From DATBJG01 sp963790545 (lineage in GTDB: Bacteria; Acidobacteriota; Vicinamibacteria; Vicinamibacterales; JAMQPK01), in contig CAWBPA010000017.1 in the NCBI GenBank assembly GCA_963790545.1, forward strand, positions 1,178,001 to 1,242,000: a stretch of DNA of 64,000 nt, written 5' to 3'. The position numbers were made by a program, and so were the translations under genes. Of the stretch, positions 1 through 7,846 are shown piece after piece. Each line of letters begins with the position of its first letter. Position 1 is the first letter of the stretch. Under the pieces are notes generated by a model. It saw nothing but the letters and a program-made list of their open reading frames with translations. It was not told where the DNA came from and did not search any database.

Positions 1-2099
1 CAACTCGCGCAGCCCGGATTCTTCCGGTGCTCCTCCGTTCGCTCGCGAACCGTCAGCGCCTTGCCATGATCGGCTGTTTCTTCGAGCGCCGGCACGTTGG
101 GGGGCGGGGCTGGCGGCGGCGTGCCCAGAATGTTTTCGAGGATCCACTTGCCGCGCAGGACCGGAGACGTGCGGTTCGGATACGACGTCACGGTCAGAAC
201 GCTGGCGTGCCCCAGTAGTCCCCGACGATTCTCGTCCGCGAGCGTGACGCGCCTGATACGAGTGCCGTACACGTTGGGGATTCCGTAGTGCCTCGCGAGC
301 CGTTCGTTCACAAACGTGTAATTGGCCGTCAACAGATCGAGCACGCTCCGATCTTCGCGCATGACGGACTCGAACAAGAGTTCCGTCTCGCGTCGAAACG
401 CCTCGCGCAGGTTGTCGTCGAAATCGGGAAACTCCTGGCCGTCGGGCAGATGAGTTTGCAGGTTGCGGAGGAAAAGCCACTGCCCGGCAAAGTTACGCAC
501 CAGCGCTTCGGATCGCGTGTCCGCCAGCATTCGTCGCACCTGCCGCTCGAGCACGGCCGGATCCTTGAGCTTGCCCTGCGCGGCCACACTCAACAACTCG
601 TCGTCCGGGATACTGCTCCACAGAAAGAATGACAACCGAGACGCCAGTTCCAGGCCGCCGACGCGATACACCATTCCGGGCGTCGGCTTGGGTGGGTCCA
701 ACTCGGCACGGAACAGAAACTGGGGGCTGGCGAGGATGAGTCGCAGTGCCTGTCGAATGCCGGTATCGAAGTCCCCGCTCTTGCGACCCGCCCGGTAGAA
801 CTCCAGCAGGTGGTTGACATCTGCGTCTGTCACGGGTCGACGATAGGCGCGGCGCGAAAGGGTCGACAGGATCTTCCGGGCACATGCAATTTCGTTCGCG
901 TCGATCTCCTGCGAACTTCTGCGAGACCTCGCCGAAGAGTCGGTGGAGGCGGGAAGCGCGGAGCGCGAAGTCGGACGGCACACGAAAATCCGGCGGCGGC
1001 TGCGCGTATCACCCAAGCCTGTGGCGTCAAACGGCCCTCGAACGTCGACGTAGTCGATGAGCGGAATCCCGTTCATGTTCTGCAGGTCGTGATCACGCAC
1101 GTGGGGCTGCAGCGGTTCATCGGACTCGGATGCGTTCTTCCTGAGGAACGCCACGGTAACCGTACGGGGTCCGGCCTTGATGGGAATGCGAGCCTTCAAC
1201 CGCTCGTCGATCTTGTCGCCTGCCGCAGACATGTTCTCGTCGGACATTTTGTTGTCCGCGTCGCCACCGACAGGTGCCAGAAAGACTCGCTCGCCATCCA
1301 CGCTGATCTCGAGCTCGTGTGGAAACTCGAGTCCGGTGATGTACCCGACAATGTTCCGTGTCAGTTTCACGTTGATCTGGTACGTCGCATCGAGCGGAAA
1401 CGTGTGTCGAATCAGGGTTCCCCCTCGGGTCCCGAGCGGAAGGCCCTCGATGTGCTCGTCCTGCGCGCGATCGGGCGGGATACGGTGCAGATGACTGATG
1501 GGGGTCGTACCGGGATCGCCGACGGCCAGACTGCTGATCTTGTGCGACGCCACCAGGTACTGCTCCAGCAGCGACGGTGAGACCTTCAACACATCCGCGA
1601 TGTTGTCGAAGCCATAGCTCTCGTCATCGGCGGGAAGGAGCGCGCTCGCGTCGATGTCGAGGTCCAGCAGGTCGCGAATGGCGTTCTGGTATTCGGTGCG
1701 GTTGAGCCGGTGCAGTGACGCCCGGCCCGGGTTCGGCTTTTCGACCGTCTCGCGGTCGATTGACGATTCCAGCCACCGAACGAAGCCATCGATGGTCGCA
1801 TTGTCCGGTCGTGGAAGACCCTGGGGGGGCATCATGCCGCCACGAAGTTTGCGAACGACCTTTTCCCAGACCTCGGCATGAACGGAAAACTGATCCAGCG
1901 GCATGGCTTCGAGCACGAGGCCCGCGGTCTTCGTACGCTGGCTGTGGCAGGTTACGCAGTACTTATCGAGGAGCGCACGGTGCGATGCACTGTTCCCAGC
2001 ACTCTCGTTGGCGTGCTGCGGCCGAGCGGCACGGACGTATCCGGACCCTGTCAACGCAAGGACGAACACCACAGCCAGCCACGCGCGCACACGAGGCAT
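1..2099 (-). CDS. DUF1592/DUF1588 planctomycete-type cytochrome protein (3' end outside window)
   Basis: Exported multidomain protein of the DUF1587/DUF1592/DUF1588/DUF1585 type found in Planctomycetes and Acidobacteria; the biochemical role of the family is unknown. One open frame runs from ATG at 2099 to the left edge. A hydrophobic signal segment (WLAVVFVLALTG) is followed by a c-type heme motif CVTCH at residues 48-52. Near residue 600 there is NERLARHYGI (DUF1592) and near 645 RTSPVLRGKW (DUF1588 signature). The C-terminal DUF1585 part lies beyond the window. The start is supported by an AAGGAGG sequence at 2103-2109, close to the ATG. A DUF1552 partner usually lies beside such genes and may be outside the window. 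Confidence 0.9.
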   Translation of the reverse strand, partial: MPRVRAWLAVVFVLALTGSGYVRAARPQHANESAGNSASHRALLDKYCVTCHSQRTKTAGLVLEAMPLDQFSVHAEVWEKVVRKLRGGMMPPQGLPRPDNATIDGFVRWLESSIDRETVEKPNPGRASLHRLNRTEYQNAIRDLLDLDIDASALLPADDESYGFDNIADVLKVSPSLLEQYLVASHKISSLAVGDPGTTPISHLHRIPPDRAQDEHIEGLPLGTRGGTLIRHTFPLDATYQINVKLTRNIVGYITGLEFPHELEISVDGERVFLAPVGGDADNKMSDENMSAAGDKIDERLKARIPIKAGPRTVTVAFLRKNASESDEPLQPHVRDHDLQNMNGIPLIDYVDVRGPFDATGLGDTRSRRRIFVCRPTSRSALPASTDSSARSRRSSQEIDANEIACARKILSTLSRRAYRRPVTDADVNHLLEFYRAGRKSGDFDTGIRQALRLILASPQFLFRAELDPPKPTPGMVYRVGGLELASRLSFFLWSSIPDDELLSVAAQGKLKDPAVLERQVRRMLADTRSEALVRNFAGQWLFLRNLQTHLPDGQEFPDFDDNLREAFRRETELLFESVMREDRSVLDLLTANYTFVNERLARHYGIPNVYGTRIRRVTLADENRRGLLGHASVLTVTSYPNRTSPVLRGKWILENILGTPPPAPPPNVPALEETADHGKALTVRERTEEHRKNPGCAS

Positions 2100-2232
2100 A
2101 CGCCTCCTTGACTTTCCGACAAAGGTTATTCAAATTTTACCACGATGCTCCGCAACTATCTGTGCCTCATAGTGATAGTGGTCTCCGTTGCGGTCCTGAG
2201 TTTTCGGTGATCGGCTGGGAGGAAGCGACGGC

Positions 2233-2330
2233 GGACCTGGAAGGTCCGCCCTACGCACTGTCCTATCTATGGACTGTCCACAGTACGTAGGCCGGACCTT
2301 CTTAGGTCCGGCTTAGGTCCGGCTCGGCGG
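2233..2330. repeat. REP-like palindromes (GTACGTAG family)
   Basis: Intergenic block with two hairpin units of the form GGCGGACC..GGTCCGCC and GGCCGGACCTT..AGGTCCGGC, joined by TACGTAG. The same family recurs at 11.1, 21.7, 25.8, 27.6, 44.5, 57.1, 59.0 and 59.9 kb. No gene is seen between 2100 and 2338. Confidence 0.75.
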
Positions 2331-2338
2331 TCGTGAGC

Positions 2339-3556
2339 TCACCGCGAGACAGCCGGCTGAGAGGCGGCGACTGTCGACTGTCGATCGTCAGCTGTCGACT
2401 GCGCCAGCACGTTGAGCGCAGCCATCACGCCGCCGTCACGGTGCGGCACCCGGGCCAGACGCAGCCCCATTTCAACACCGCTCAATGTGCCCGCGAGCAT
2501 GAGGTCGTTGAAGCTGCCAAGATGACCGATGCGAAAGACGGTGTCGGCAAGTCTCCCCAGTCCGGCTCCCAGTGACATGTCGAAGTGTTCGAGAATCAGC
2601 TGTCGCAGGCGATCGGCGCTGTGTCCCGCGGGCATCGTCACCGCCGTCATCGAGCTCGAATACTCAAGGGGTTCTTCGCAGGCGAGTTCGAGGTCCCAGG
2701 CGTGCACGGCTGCGCGTGTCGCTTCAGCATGCCGGTTGTGCCTCCGAAACACGTTCGGGAGCCCTTCCTCCTCGAGCATCCGCAAGGCTTCTCTGAGCCC
2801 GAACAGCAGATTGGTCGCCGGCGTGTAGGGAAAGAAGCCCGAGCGGTTGGTCTTGAGCATTTCCTCCCAATCCCAGTACGACCTCGGCAGTCGCGCCTGT
2901 TTGTGCGCAGCCAGCGCTTTGTCGGAGATGGCATTGAACCCAAGCCCGGGCGGGACCATCAATCCCTTTTGCGATCCACAGACTGTCACGTCCACTTGCC
3001 AGTCGTCATGGTGATACTCGATTGACCCGAGCGAGGAGATCGCATCGACAATCAGCAGGGCGGGATGGCCAGCCGCATTCATGACCCGGCGCAACTCCTG
3101 AATGCGACTCGTTACCCCGTTTGACGTCTCGTTGTGAACGACGATGACAGCCTTGATGGCATGTTGACGATCGCTGGCCAACCGGACTTCGAGCTCCTGG
3201 GGCGAGGCGCCCCGCCGCCAGTTGTTCGGGACGTAGTCCACATCGAGGCGAAGACGGTCTGCCACCTGCCGCCACACATAAGAAAAGTGTCCGGTCTCGA
3301 AAATCACGACGCGGTCACCGGCCGACAACGTGTTGACCATCGCGGCTTCGCAGGCGCCGGTACCTGAAGATGGATACACGACCACGGGACCGCGGGTCTG
3401 GAAAATCCACCGCAGCCGTTCCAGCACGTCCAGACCCAGCACAGCAAACTCGGGACCCCGGTGATCGATAACAGGCTGGTCCATGGCCCGCAGTACACGG
3501 TCGGGCACATTGGTGGGGCCAGGTATTTGCAGAAAGTGACGACCCGTATGAATCAT
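2339..3556 (-). CDS. Class-V aminotransferase (alanine/serine-glyoxylate aminotransferase-like)
   Basis: PLP-dependent transaminase of the AGAT/serine-glyoxylate family, 405 residues, cytosolic. The N-terminus HFLQIPGPTNVP is the family hallmark. The PLP lysine lies in CGSQKGLMVPPG, preceded by the aspartate of LLIVDAISSLGS, and the late GHLGSFND motif is present. Substrate (serine, alanine or another amino donor with glyoxylate) cannot be told from sequence. The last roughly 20 residues (STADDRQSTVAA..) are encoded by a CTGTCGACTG word repeat and look like a non-native extension. It stands alone on this strand; the next gene upstream is a glycosyltransferase 39 bases away. Confidence 0.9.
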   Translation of the reverse strand: MIHTGRHFLQIPGPTNVPDRVLRAMDQPVIDHRGPEFAVLGLDVLERLRWIFQTRGPVVVYPSSGTGACEAAMVNTLSAGDRVVIFETGHFSYVWRQVADRLRLDVDYVPNNWRRGASPQELEVRLASDRQHAIKAVIVVHNETSNGVTSRIQELRRVMNAAGHPALLIVDAISSLGSIEYHHDDWQVDVTVCGSQKGLMVPPGLGFNAISDKALAAHKQARLPRSYWDWEEMLKTNRSGFFPYTPATNLLFGLREALRMLEEEGLPNVFRRHNRHAEATRAAVHAWDLELACEEPLEYSSSMTAVTMPAGHSADRLRQLILEHFDMSLGAGLGRLADTVFRIGHLGSFNDLMLAGTLSGVEMGLRLARVPHRDGGVMAALNVLAQSTADDRQSTVAASQPAVSR

Positions 3557-3595
3557 GGTGTGTTCCTCAATTGTTCTCGTTTTATCGGTTCGATC

Positions 3596-5056
3596 TCAGA
3601 TCAACTTCGATCCCCGGCTTCTCCACCCCTTATCTTCCCCCATCTTCCCTATCTTCCCGATCGCCCCATTGGCTGCATCCGCCGCATGTGGCACGGCGGC
3701 CACTGCACAACACAGCACCCCGATCACGAAAAAGTAGTAGTTGCAGAACGCTTTGGAGCCGAACGCGAACATGACCAGCCACGACAGGGCAAGTGACGCG
3801 GCGAGTCCGGCAGCCGAATTAGGTGTCCGCAGCAGCCCGACCAACAGTGCCGCCGACGCGGCCGCAATCGACCAGGCAAGCGATCCGCTCCCCCACCCTG
3901 CCCGTGCGGCCCAGCTCAGGTAGCTGAGCGAATCGATGCGAAAGGGCTCGCGTGCCTGGAGCAGCACGACATTCTCGACAAAGGCCGCCGGATCCCAGAA
4001 AACGAATGGAAGCGTCGACACGAGCGCCGCGCCCATGAGACCGACAACAAATCGCCGCTGTCGGGCGCCGAGCGACGTTGCAAAGCGCAAGAGCGCGACA
4101 CCCGCCAGCACGAGGTACTGTTTCGTCACGAGCAACAGGCCACTCACCAAGGGTGCAAGAGCCGGTCGGCGCAGAAGACAAAAGATTGTTGCCGCAAAGA
4201 GCAGCACCGCAATCGGCTCGGTCCATCCCTGCTCCAGCACGAACAGACCACGCGGACTCGTCAGCAGCAGAGCAGCCGACAGCCTGGCCGTCAATGTCGG
4301 CTGGGCGTATCCGATAAGCGCCGCGCCGACGACGAGAGCTGCCAGCTCCGCGTATCGATAGTCACCTGCCCAGATGTGACCAGGCACGACGAGCGCGAGA
4401 CTGGCCGGCGGATAGGGATAGCCGAAATTCACGCGATCGCCGACCACGAGATCCGGATTGTAGAAGCCCGAGTTGGCGCCATAGATGTTCTGAAAGGTAA
4501 TACGGTAGGGGTTGCGTCCCTCGAGGAGCGCCTCGATGGCTGCACGATGCACGACAACGACATCGATCCGGGGTGACGGCGACGCCCGCAGCATCCAGTG
4601 ACCAATCACGAGCTGAACGACGAGAAGCGCGGGAAACCAGAGTCGCTGCAGTACCCGGACTGGAACGAATCCGAGACCGATCAGCGCAGCCTGGACCATC
4701 ACGAGTCCTCTGAACAGTGACAGATTGGCGCGGTCGCTCAGGTATATCCCGGGCGTTGCCGTTCCAAGGGTGGCCAACTGCCAGCCCAGACTTGCCCCCA
4801 TGAGAATGTGAAGGATCGTGAGACCACGACGCGACCGGATCGGCCCCACGCGCGACCAGACAACGCCGACGGCACACAGAACGACGGCCGCCGATAGCCA
4901 ACCAAGTGCGGTGGGGTGGTAGAAACCATTCGCAATCTGCACGGCATAGCCGAGCGCAACCACGCTTGTGACCAGACAGGCTGGAGGGAGGAGCTCTCGC
5001 AAGTCTGAAGTCTGAAGTAAACCTCGCACGTTGAACGGCGACCTTTGAAACTTCAA
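3596..5056 (-). CDS. GT87/DUF2029-type polytopic glycosyltransferase
   Basis: Integral membrane protein of about 486 residues with some ten or more hydrophobic segments, resembling DUF2029/GT87 polyprenyl-phosphate-mannose alpha-mannosyltransferases. The segment EGRNPYRITFQN followed by NFGYPYPPASL is the characteristic luminal loop of this group. It would transfer sugars from a polyprenyl donor on the outer face of the inner membrane; the acceptor is unknown. Both ends are formed by short-word repeats: the start (MKFQRSPF..) lies in an AAGTCTGAAGT repeat and the end (GKIGKMGEDKGW) in a CATCTTCCCTATCTTCCC repeat. The true start may therefore be internal. Confidence 0.8.
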   Translation of the reverse strand: MKFQRSPFNVRGLLQTSDLRELLPPACLVTSVVALGYAVQIANGFYHPTALGWLSAAVVLCAVGVVWSRVGPIRSRRGLTILHILMGASLGWQLATLGTATPGIYLSDRANLSLFRGLVMVQAALIGLGFVPVRVLQRLWFPALLVVQLVIGHWMLRASPSPRIDVVVVHRAAIEALLEGRNPYRITFQNIYGANSGFYNPDLVVGDRVNFGYPYPPASLALVVPGHIWAGDYRYAELAALVVGAALIGYAQPTLTARLSAALLLTSPRGLFVLEQGWTEPIAVLLFAATIFCLLRRPALAPLVSGLLLVTKQYLVLAGVALLRFATSLGARQRRFVVGLMGAALVSTLPFVFWDPAAFVENVVLLQAREPFRIDSLSYLSWAARAGWGSGSLAWSIAAASAALLVGLLRTPNSAAGLAASLALSWLVMFAFGSKAFCNYYFFVIGVLCCAVAAVPHAADAANGAIGKIGKMGEDKGWRSRGSKLI

Positions 5057-5092
5057 TTCAGACTTCAGCCTTTGAAACTTCAGACTTGTTAA
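4998..5092. repeat. AAGTCTGAAGT word repeat, inverted arrangement
   Basis: Tandem copies of AAGTCTGAAGT followed after about 50 bases by the reverse complement words (CTTCAATTCAGACTTCAG, AAACTTCAGACTTG). It spans the 5' end of the glycosyltransferase gene and the gap to the next gene. The same words recur at 48750-48785. Confidence 0.7.
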
Positions 5093-6744
5093 TTCTGAGG
5101 TCGTGCGGCGAGGAGTTTCGTATCAGCCGCGCGCCACGCCTGATCGAACTGCGCTTGCACGGCCGCCGCGTCGCTCTTGCGGCCTTGTCGCTCGAGGCTG
5201 ACCTGCAGGCCCGACAGCGACCAGCCGTTGTTCGGAAACTTCTTCATATCGTCACGGAACGCCGCTTCTGCTTCTTTGGCACGTCCGAGCTCCACCAGCG
5301 CGGCCCCCTGAAGCTGTCGAACAGGAATCGGCCAGTCGGGCGGCTCCATGTACGTCAGATTGTCTTCCAGGGCCACCGCGCGCGCGAAACTGCCCATCGC
5401 ATCGGTAGCACGGCGTTGCCGTGTCGCAATCTCACCCGACAGCAGCTCGTACGCGATATCGAGCACACTCGACGCAACGTTGACGCTCGACACGTAGAGT
5501 TTCTCCAGTTCGGGATCATCTTTCAGCGCGGCCAGCGCCGTGCGTTCTTTCTCCGCTTCCGGCAGGCGCTTGCCAGCCGCGAGCGCCAGTCCACGAGCCG
5601 CGTGCCACATTCCCTTCATGTACCGCAGATCGTCGGCAGGGGCCGGCTGCGCCAAGACCTGGTCCCACAACCCGAACCGAACCATCGTGAAAAGCGGCGT
5701 CAACTGAAAGTGCTGGATCATGCCCCCCATGGCTGGATCGCGCACCATGTCGGGGTGACTCTTCGACTGCATGTCCGCCGCCGCCTTGAGGGCATCACCG
5801 CGGCGCCCCTCCATCGACGCTGACGAGACGAAGAAGTGAATGTTATGCGGGTAATACCCGACCTGATACATCATGTTCCCCGCGACCGCATCGCCAGAGA
5901 AATACGCCTCGTCCGCTTTGATGGCCTCCTCGTTCGCCCGGCTCGCATCGGCAAAGCGGCCCACTCGCAGATAAATGTGGGCGGGCATATGCACAATATG
6001 TCCTGCTCCTGGAATGAGTGCCGCCAACTTGTCGGCGTACGATTCGGCGCGCGCGGGATCGTTCGAAGCCTCCACGGCATGAATGTACAGATGGATGGCG
6101 CCGGCGTGGTCGGGTTTTCGTGACAGCACCGACTCCAGCGACGCGAGGACCTCCGACGTGAACGCTCGCGGACTTCCGTCCTTCTCCCAGTAGTTCCACG
6201 GCGCGGTGTCCATGAGCGACTGGGCAAACAACGTGACGGCATCGAGGTCGTCAGGGAAACGCTTCGCGAGCTCGCGCATCGCATCGGCATACGCGCGATC
6301 GAGCGGCGCCCGCTCGGCTTTCGGATCGGACGTGTAACGTTTCGCCAGGGCCTCGATATAGGCGCGCTCTTTGTCGCTCGCACTGCTCGCGACGGACCGC
6401 GCCTGTCCGATGGCCGTCCACGCGTCCCGTGCTGCTTCCTCGGTGATGGGCGCGTTGATGTTCGGCCCAAGTGCGAACGCCACACCCCAGTAGCACATGG
6501 CGCAAGACGGGTCGAGCGTCGCGGCCTGACGGAACGCACGAATGGCCTCGGCGTGGTTGAACGCGTATGAAAGTGTCAACCCCTGATCGAAGTATTTCTG
6601 TGCATCAGGCGACGAGGTGCTGATGCGATGCTGGTAACTCCCCAGATTGTTGTACAACGGCGCCTTGGGTGCTGGCGGCTGCGGCGGGGCCGAGCAAGCC
6701 GACACGAACGACGCGGTCAGGAACAGAAGACTGATCTTCTTCAT
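5089..6744 (-). CDS. TPR-containing lipoprotein
   Basis: Predicted envelope lipoprotein of 551 residues. The N-terminus has MKKISLLFLT and a lipobox FVSAC (lipidated Cys17), followed by a Pro-rich linker. The body consists of helical tetratricopeptide-like repeats: FDQGLTLSYAFNHAEAIRAF with CAMCYWGVAFALGP near residues 54-94, and further units such as PDHAGAIHLYIHAVE and GRFADASRANEEAI. Proteins with this arrangement are common and uncharacterised in Acidobacteria and related soil bacteria. TPR proteins act as protein-interaction scaffolds; no partner can be named. No obvious operon: the flanking gaps contain word repeats. Confidence 0.85.
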   Translation of the reverse strand: MKKISLLFLTASFVSACSAPPQPPAPKAPLYNNLGSYQHRISTSSPDAQKYFDQGLTLSYAFNHAEAIRAFRQAATLDPSCAMCYWGVAFALGPNINAPITEEAARDAWTAIGQARSVASSASDKERAYIEALAKRYTSDPKAERAPLDRAYADAMRELAKRFPDDLDAVTLFAQSLMDTAPWNYWEKDGSPRAFTSEVLASLESVLSRKPDHAGAIHLYIHAVEASNDPARAESYADKLAALIPGAGHIVHMPAHIYLRVGRFADASRANEEAIKADEAYFSGDAVAGNMMYQVGYYPHNIHFFVSSASMEGRRGDALKAAADMQSKSHPDMVRDPAMGGMIQHFQLTPLFTMVRFGLWDQVLAQPAPADDLRYMKGMWHAARGLALAAGKRLPEAEKERTALAALKDDPELEKLYVSSVNVASSVLDIAYELLSGEIATRQRRATDAMGSFARAVALEDNLTYMEPPDWPIPVRQLQGAALVELGRAKEAEAAFRDDMKKFPNNGWSLSGLQVSLERQGRKSDAAAVQAQFDQAWRAADTKLLAARPQN

Positions 6745-6754
6745 GGCCCGACAT

Positions 6755-6957
6755 CTTAGGGGAAGATGGGGCGGATGGGGAAGATCGGGTGGCTGGGGAA
6801 GATGAGGAAGATGAGCAGGATAGAGAGGATGTGGAGATATGAAGAGGGAGACGAGGAGGATGCACGGATGAAAAAGAATGAACGATGCGATGAATCAGTC
6901 GAGCACCCCATCGTCCCCGTCCTCCCTATCTTCTTCTGTTATCTTCCGGAGTTCGAG
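6755..6957. repeat. GGGGAAGATG word-repeat region
   Basis: Imperfect tandem units of GGGGAAGATG/GGGCGGATG on one side, and CCTCCCTATCTTC with TTATCTTCC on the other, giving a long imperfect inverted repeat. Related units occur at 3630-3665. No gene is visible between 6745 and 7021. Confidence 0.65.
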
Positions 6958-7021
6958 ACAGTCAGCCCGAGCCGTGGATCGACTCGGGCTGCTGGTGTGA
7001 GGGCTGGCCTCCAGAACCTGC

Positions 7022-7471
7022 CTACGGGCAGGTCGTGGCGACCATCTTGATGGACTGAATGTTGAGAACTTCCTTTGGCTGACCCGGCGCCGATGAAGGC
7101 GATGCAGCCACTGTACCTGTTACCTCAATCTTGTGATTCACGTGCTTGCTGAGATCCTCACTGGGCTTCGCCATGAGGGCATAGCTCTTGGTCGCTCCGG
7201 TCGTCCCGGCGGGCTTTTCCCCGGGCTTCGCGCCTGGCGCCGGTGCGGCGGCAGCGCTGGCCTCTTCCAACACGAAGCTGTCCGCGCCCGTTCCCTTCTC
7301 AACACAGCCGGTGATGGTCAAGGTCTTGGCATCACTCTGCGGTTTGGCCGCACTCTGCTCGGCAGGTTTCTGTGGTGCCGCGGGTGGTTGCGCGGGTGGT
7401 TGTTGGGCGCCGACGAGCGCGACAGCCCCGAACACCGCAGCAGCAAGAGTCCCTGTAAACACACGTACCAT
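7022..7471 (-). CDS. Exported hypothetical protein with Pro/Ala-rich linkers
   Basis: About 149 residues. The start at 7471 is chosen because AAGGAGG sits 7 bases upstream and the product then begins with a clear signal peptide (MVRVFTGTLAAAVFGAVALVGAQ). A Pro/Gln/Ala-rich segment is followed by a compact domain beginning TLTITGCVEKG and ending NIQSIKMVATTCP; the two cysteines could form a disulfide in the periplasm. The pattern 'TGCV-KG...F-L...V.GHKIEVTGTV' suggests a small beta-rich OB-like fold, but I do not recognise a named family. Function unknown. Confidence 0.75.
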   Translation of the reverse strand: MVRVFTGTLAAAVFGAVALVGAQQPPAQPPAAPQKPAEQSAAKPQSDAKTLTITGCVEKGTGADSFVLEEASAAAAPAPGAKPGEKPAGTTGATKSYALMAKPSEDLSKHVNHKIEVTGTVAASPSSAPGQPKEVLNIQSIKMVATTCP

Positions 7472-7846
7472 AATGAGCCTCCTTCGGCTTGATTTCCCGA
7501 TCTCTCTCTCCCGAAATTCGTAAACCCACCGTGCATGATGCAAGCCAAGAATTTTCGACAGACTGGCGAGCAAATTCGGGGAAAAACGAAGCTGTGTCTC
7601 ACAACGGTTCAAGGTCGTAATTACCCATTTACGCGATGTGTTGTGGTCTCATACACCCGTTCACCGACGCATCGTGCGTCCGCGTCGAGTGCGGCTGACC
7701 GTGTCAGCCAAATTCGGTCAAGGGGTCTGGCACTCGTCTTGATCGGAAGCTTCACCGGCGGACGCGGCGGGCAGGTCTAAAGAGTGGTGAATCGCCAAAT
7801 CGGCCTTCACAAATCGTCAACGATTCACGAATCACAGATCGCCAAA
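7472..7846. other. Intergenic region with GAATCG word repeat, no gene seen
   Basis: 375 bases without a supported gene. 7480-7780 shows nothing recognisable. 7781-7856 is an AT-richer block of words GTGAATCGCCAAATC, CAACGATTCACGAATCAC and ATCGCCAAATCACG, the same repeat family as at 15618-15800 and 34803-34880. It ends where the diguanylate cyclase gene stops. Confidence 0.6.

Noticed and set aside
810..1580. Plus-strand open frame of 256 codons
   Set aside because: It lies opposite the DUF1592 gene, has no family resemblance, and the minus-strand frame is conserved throughout.
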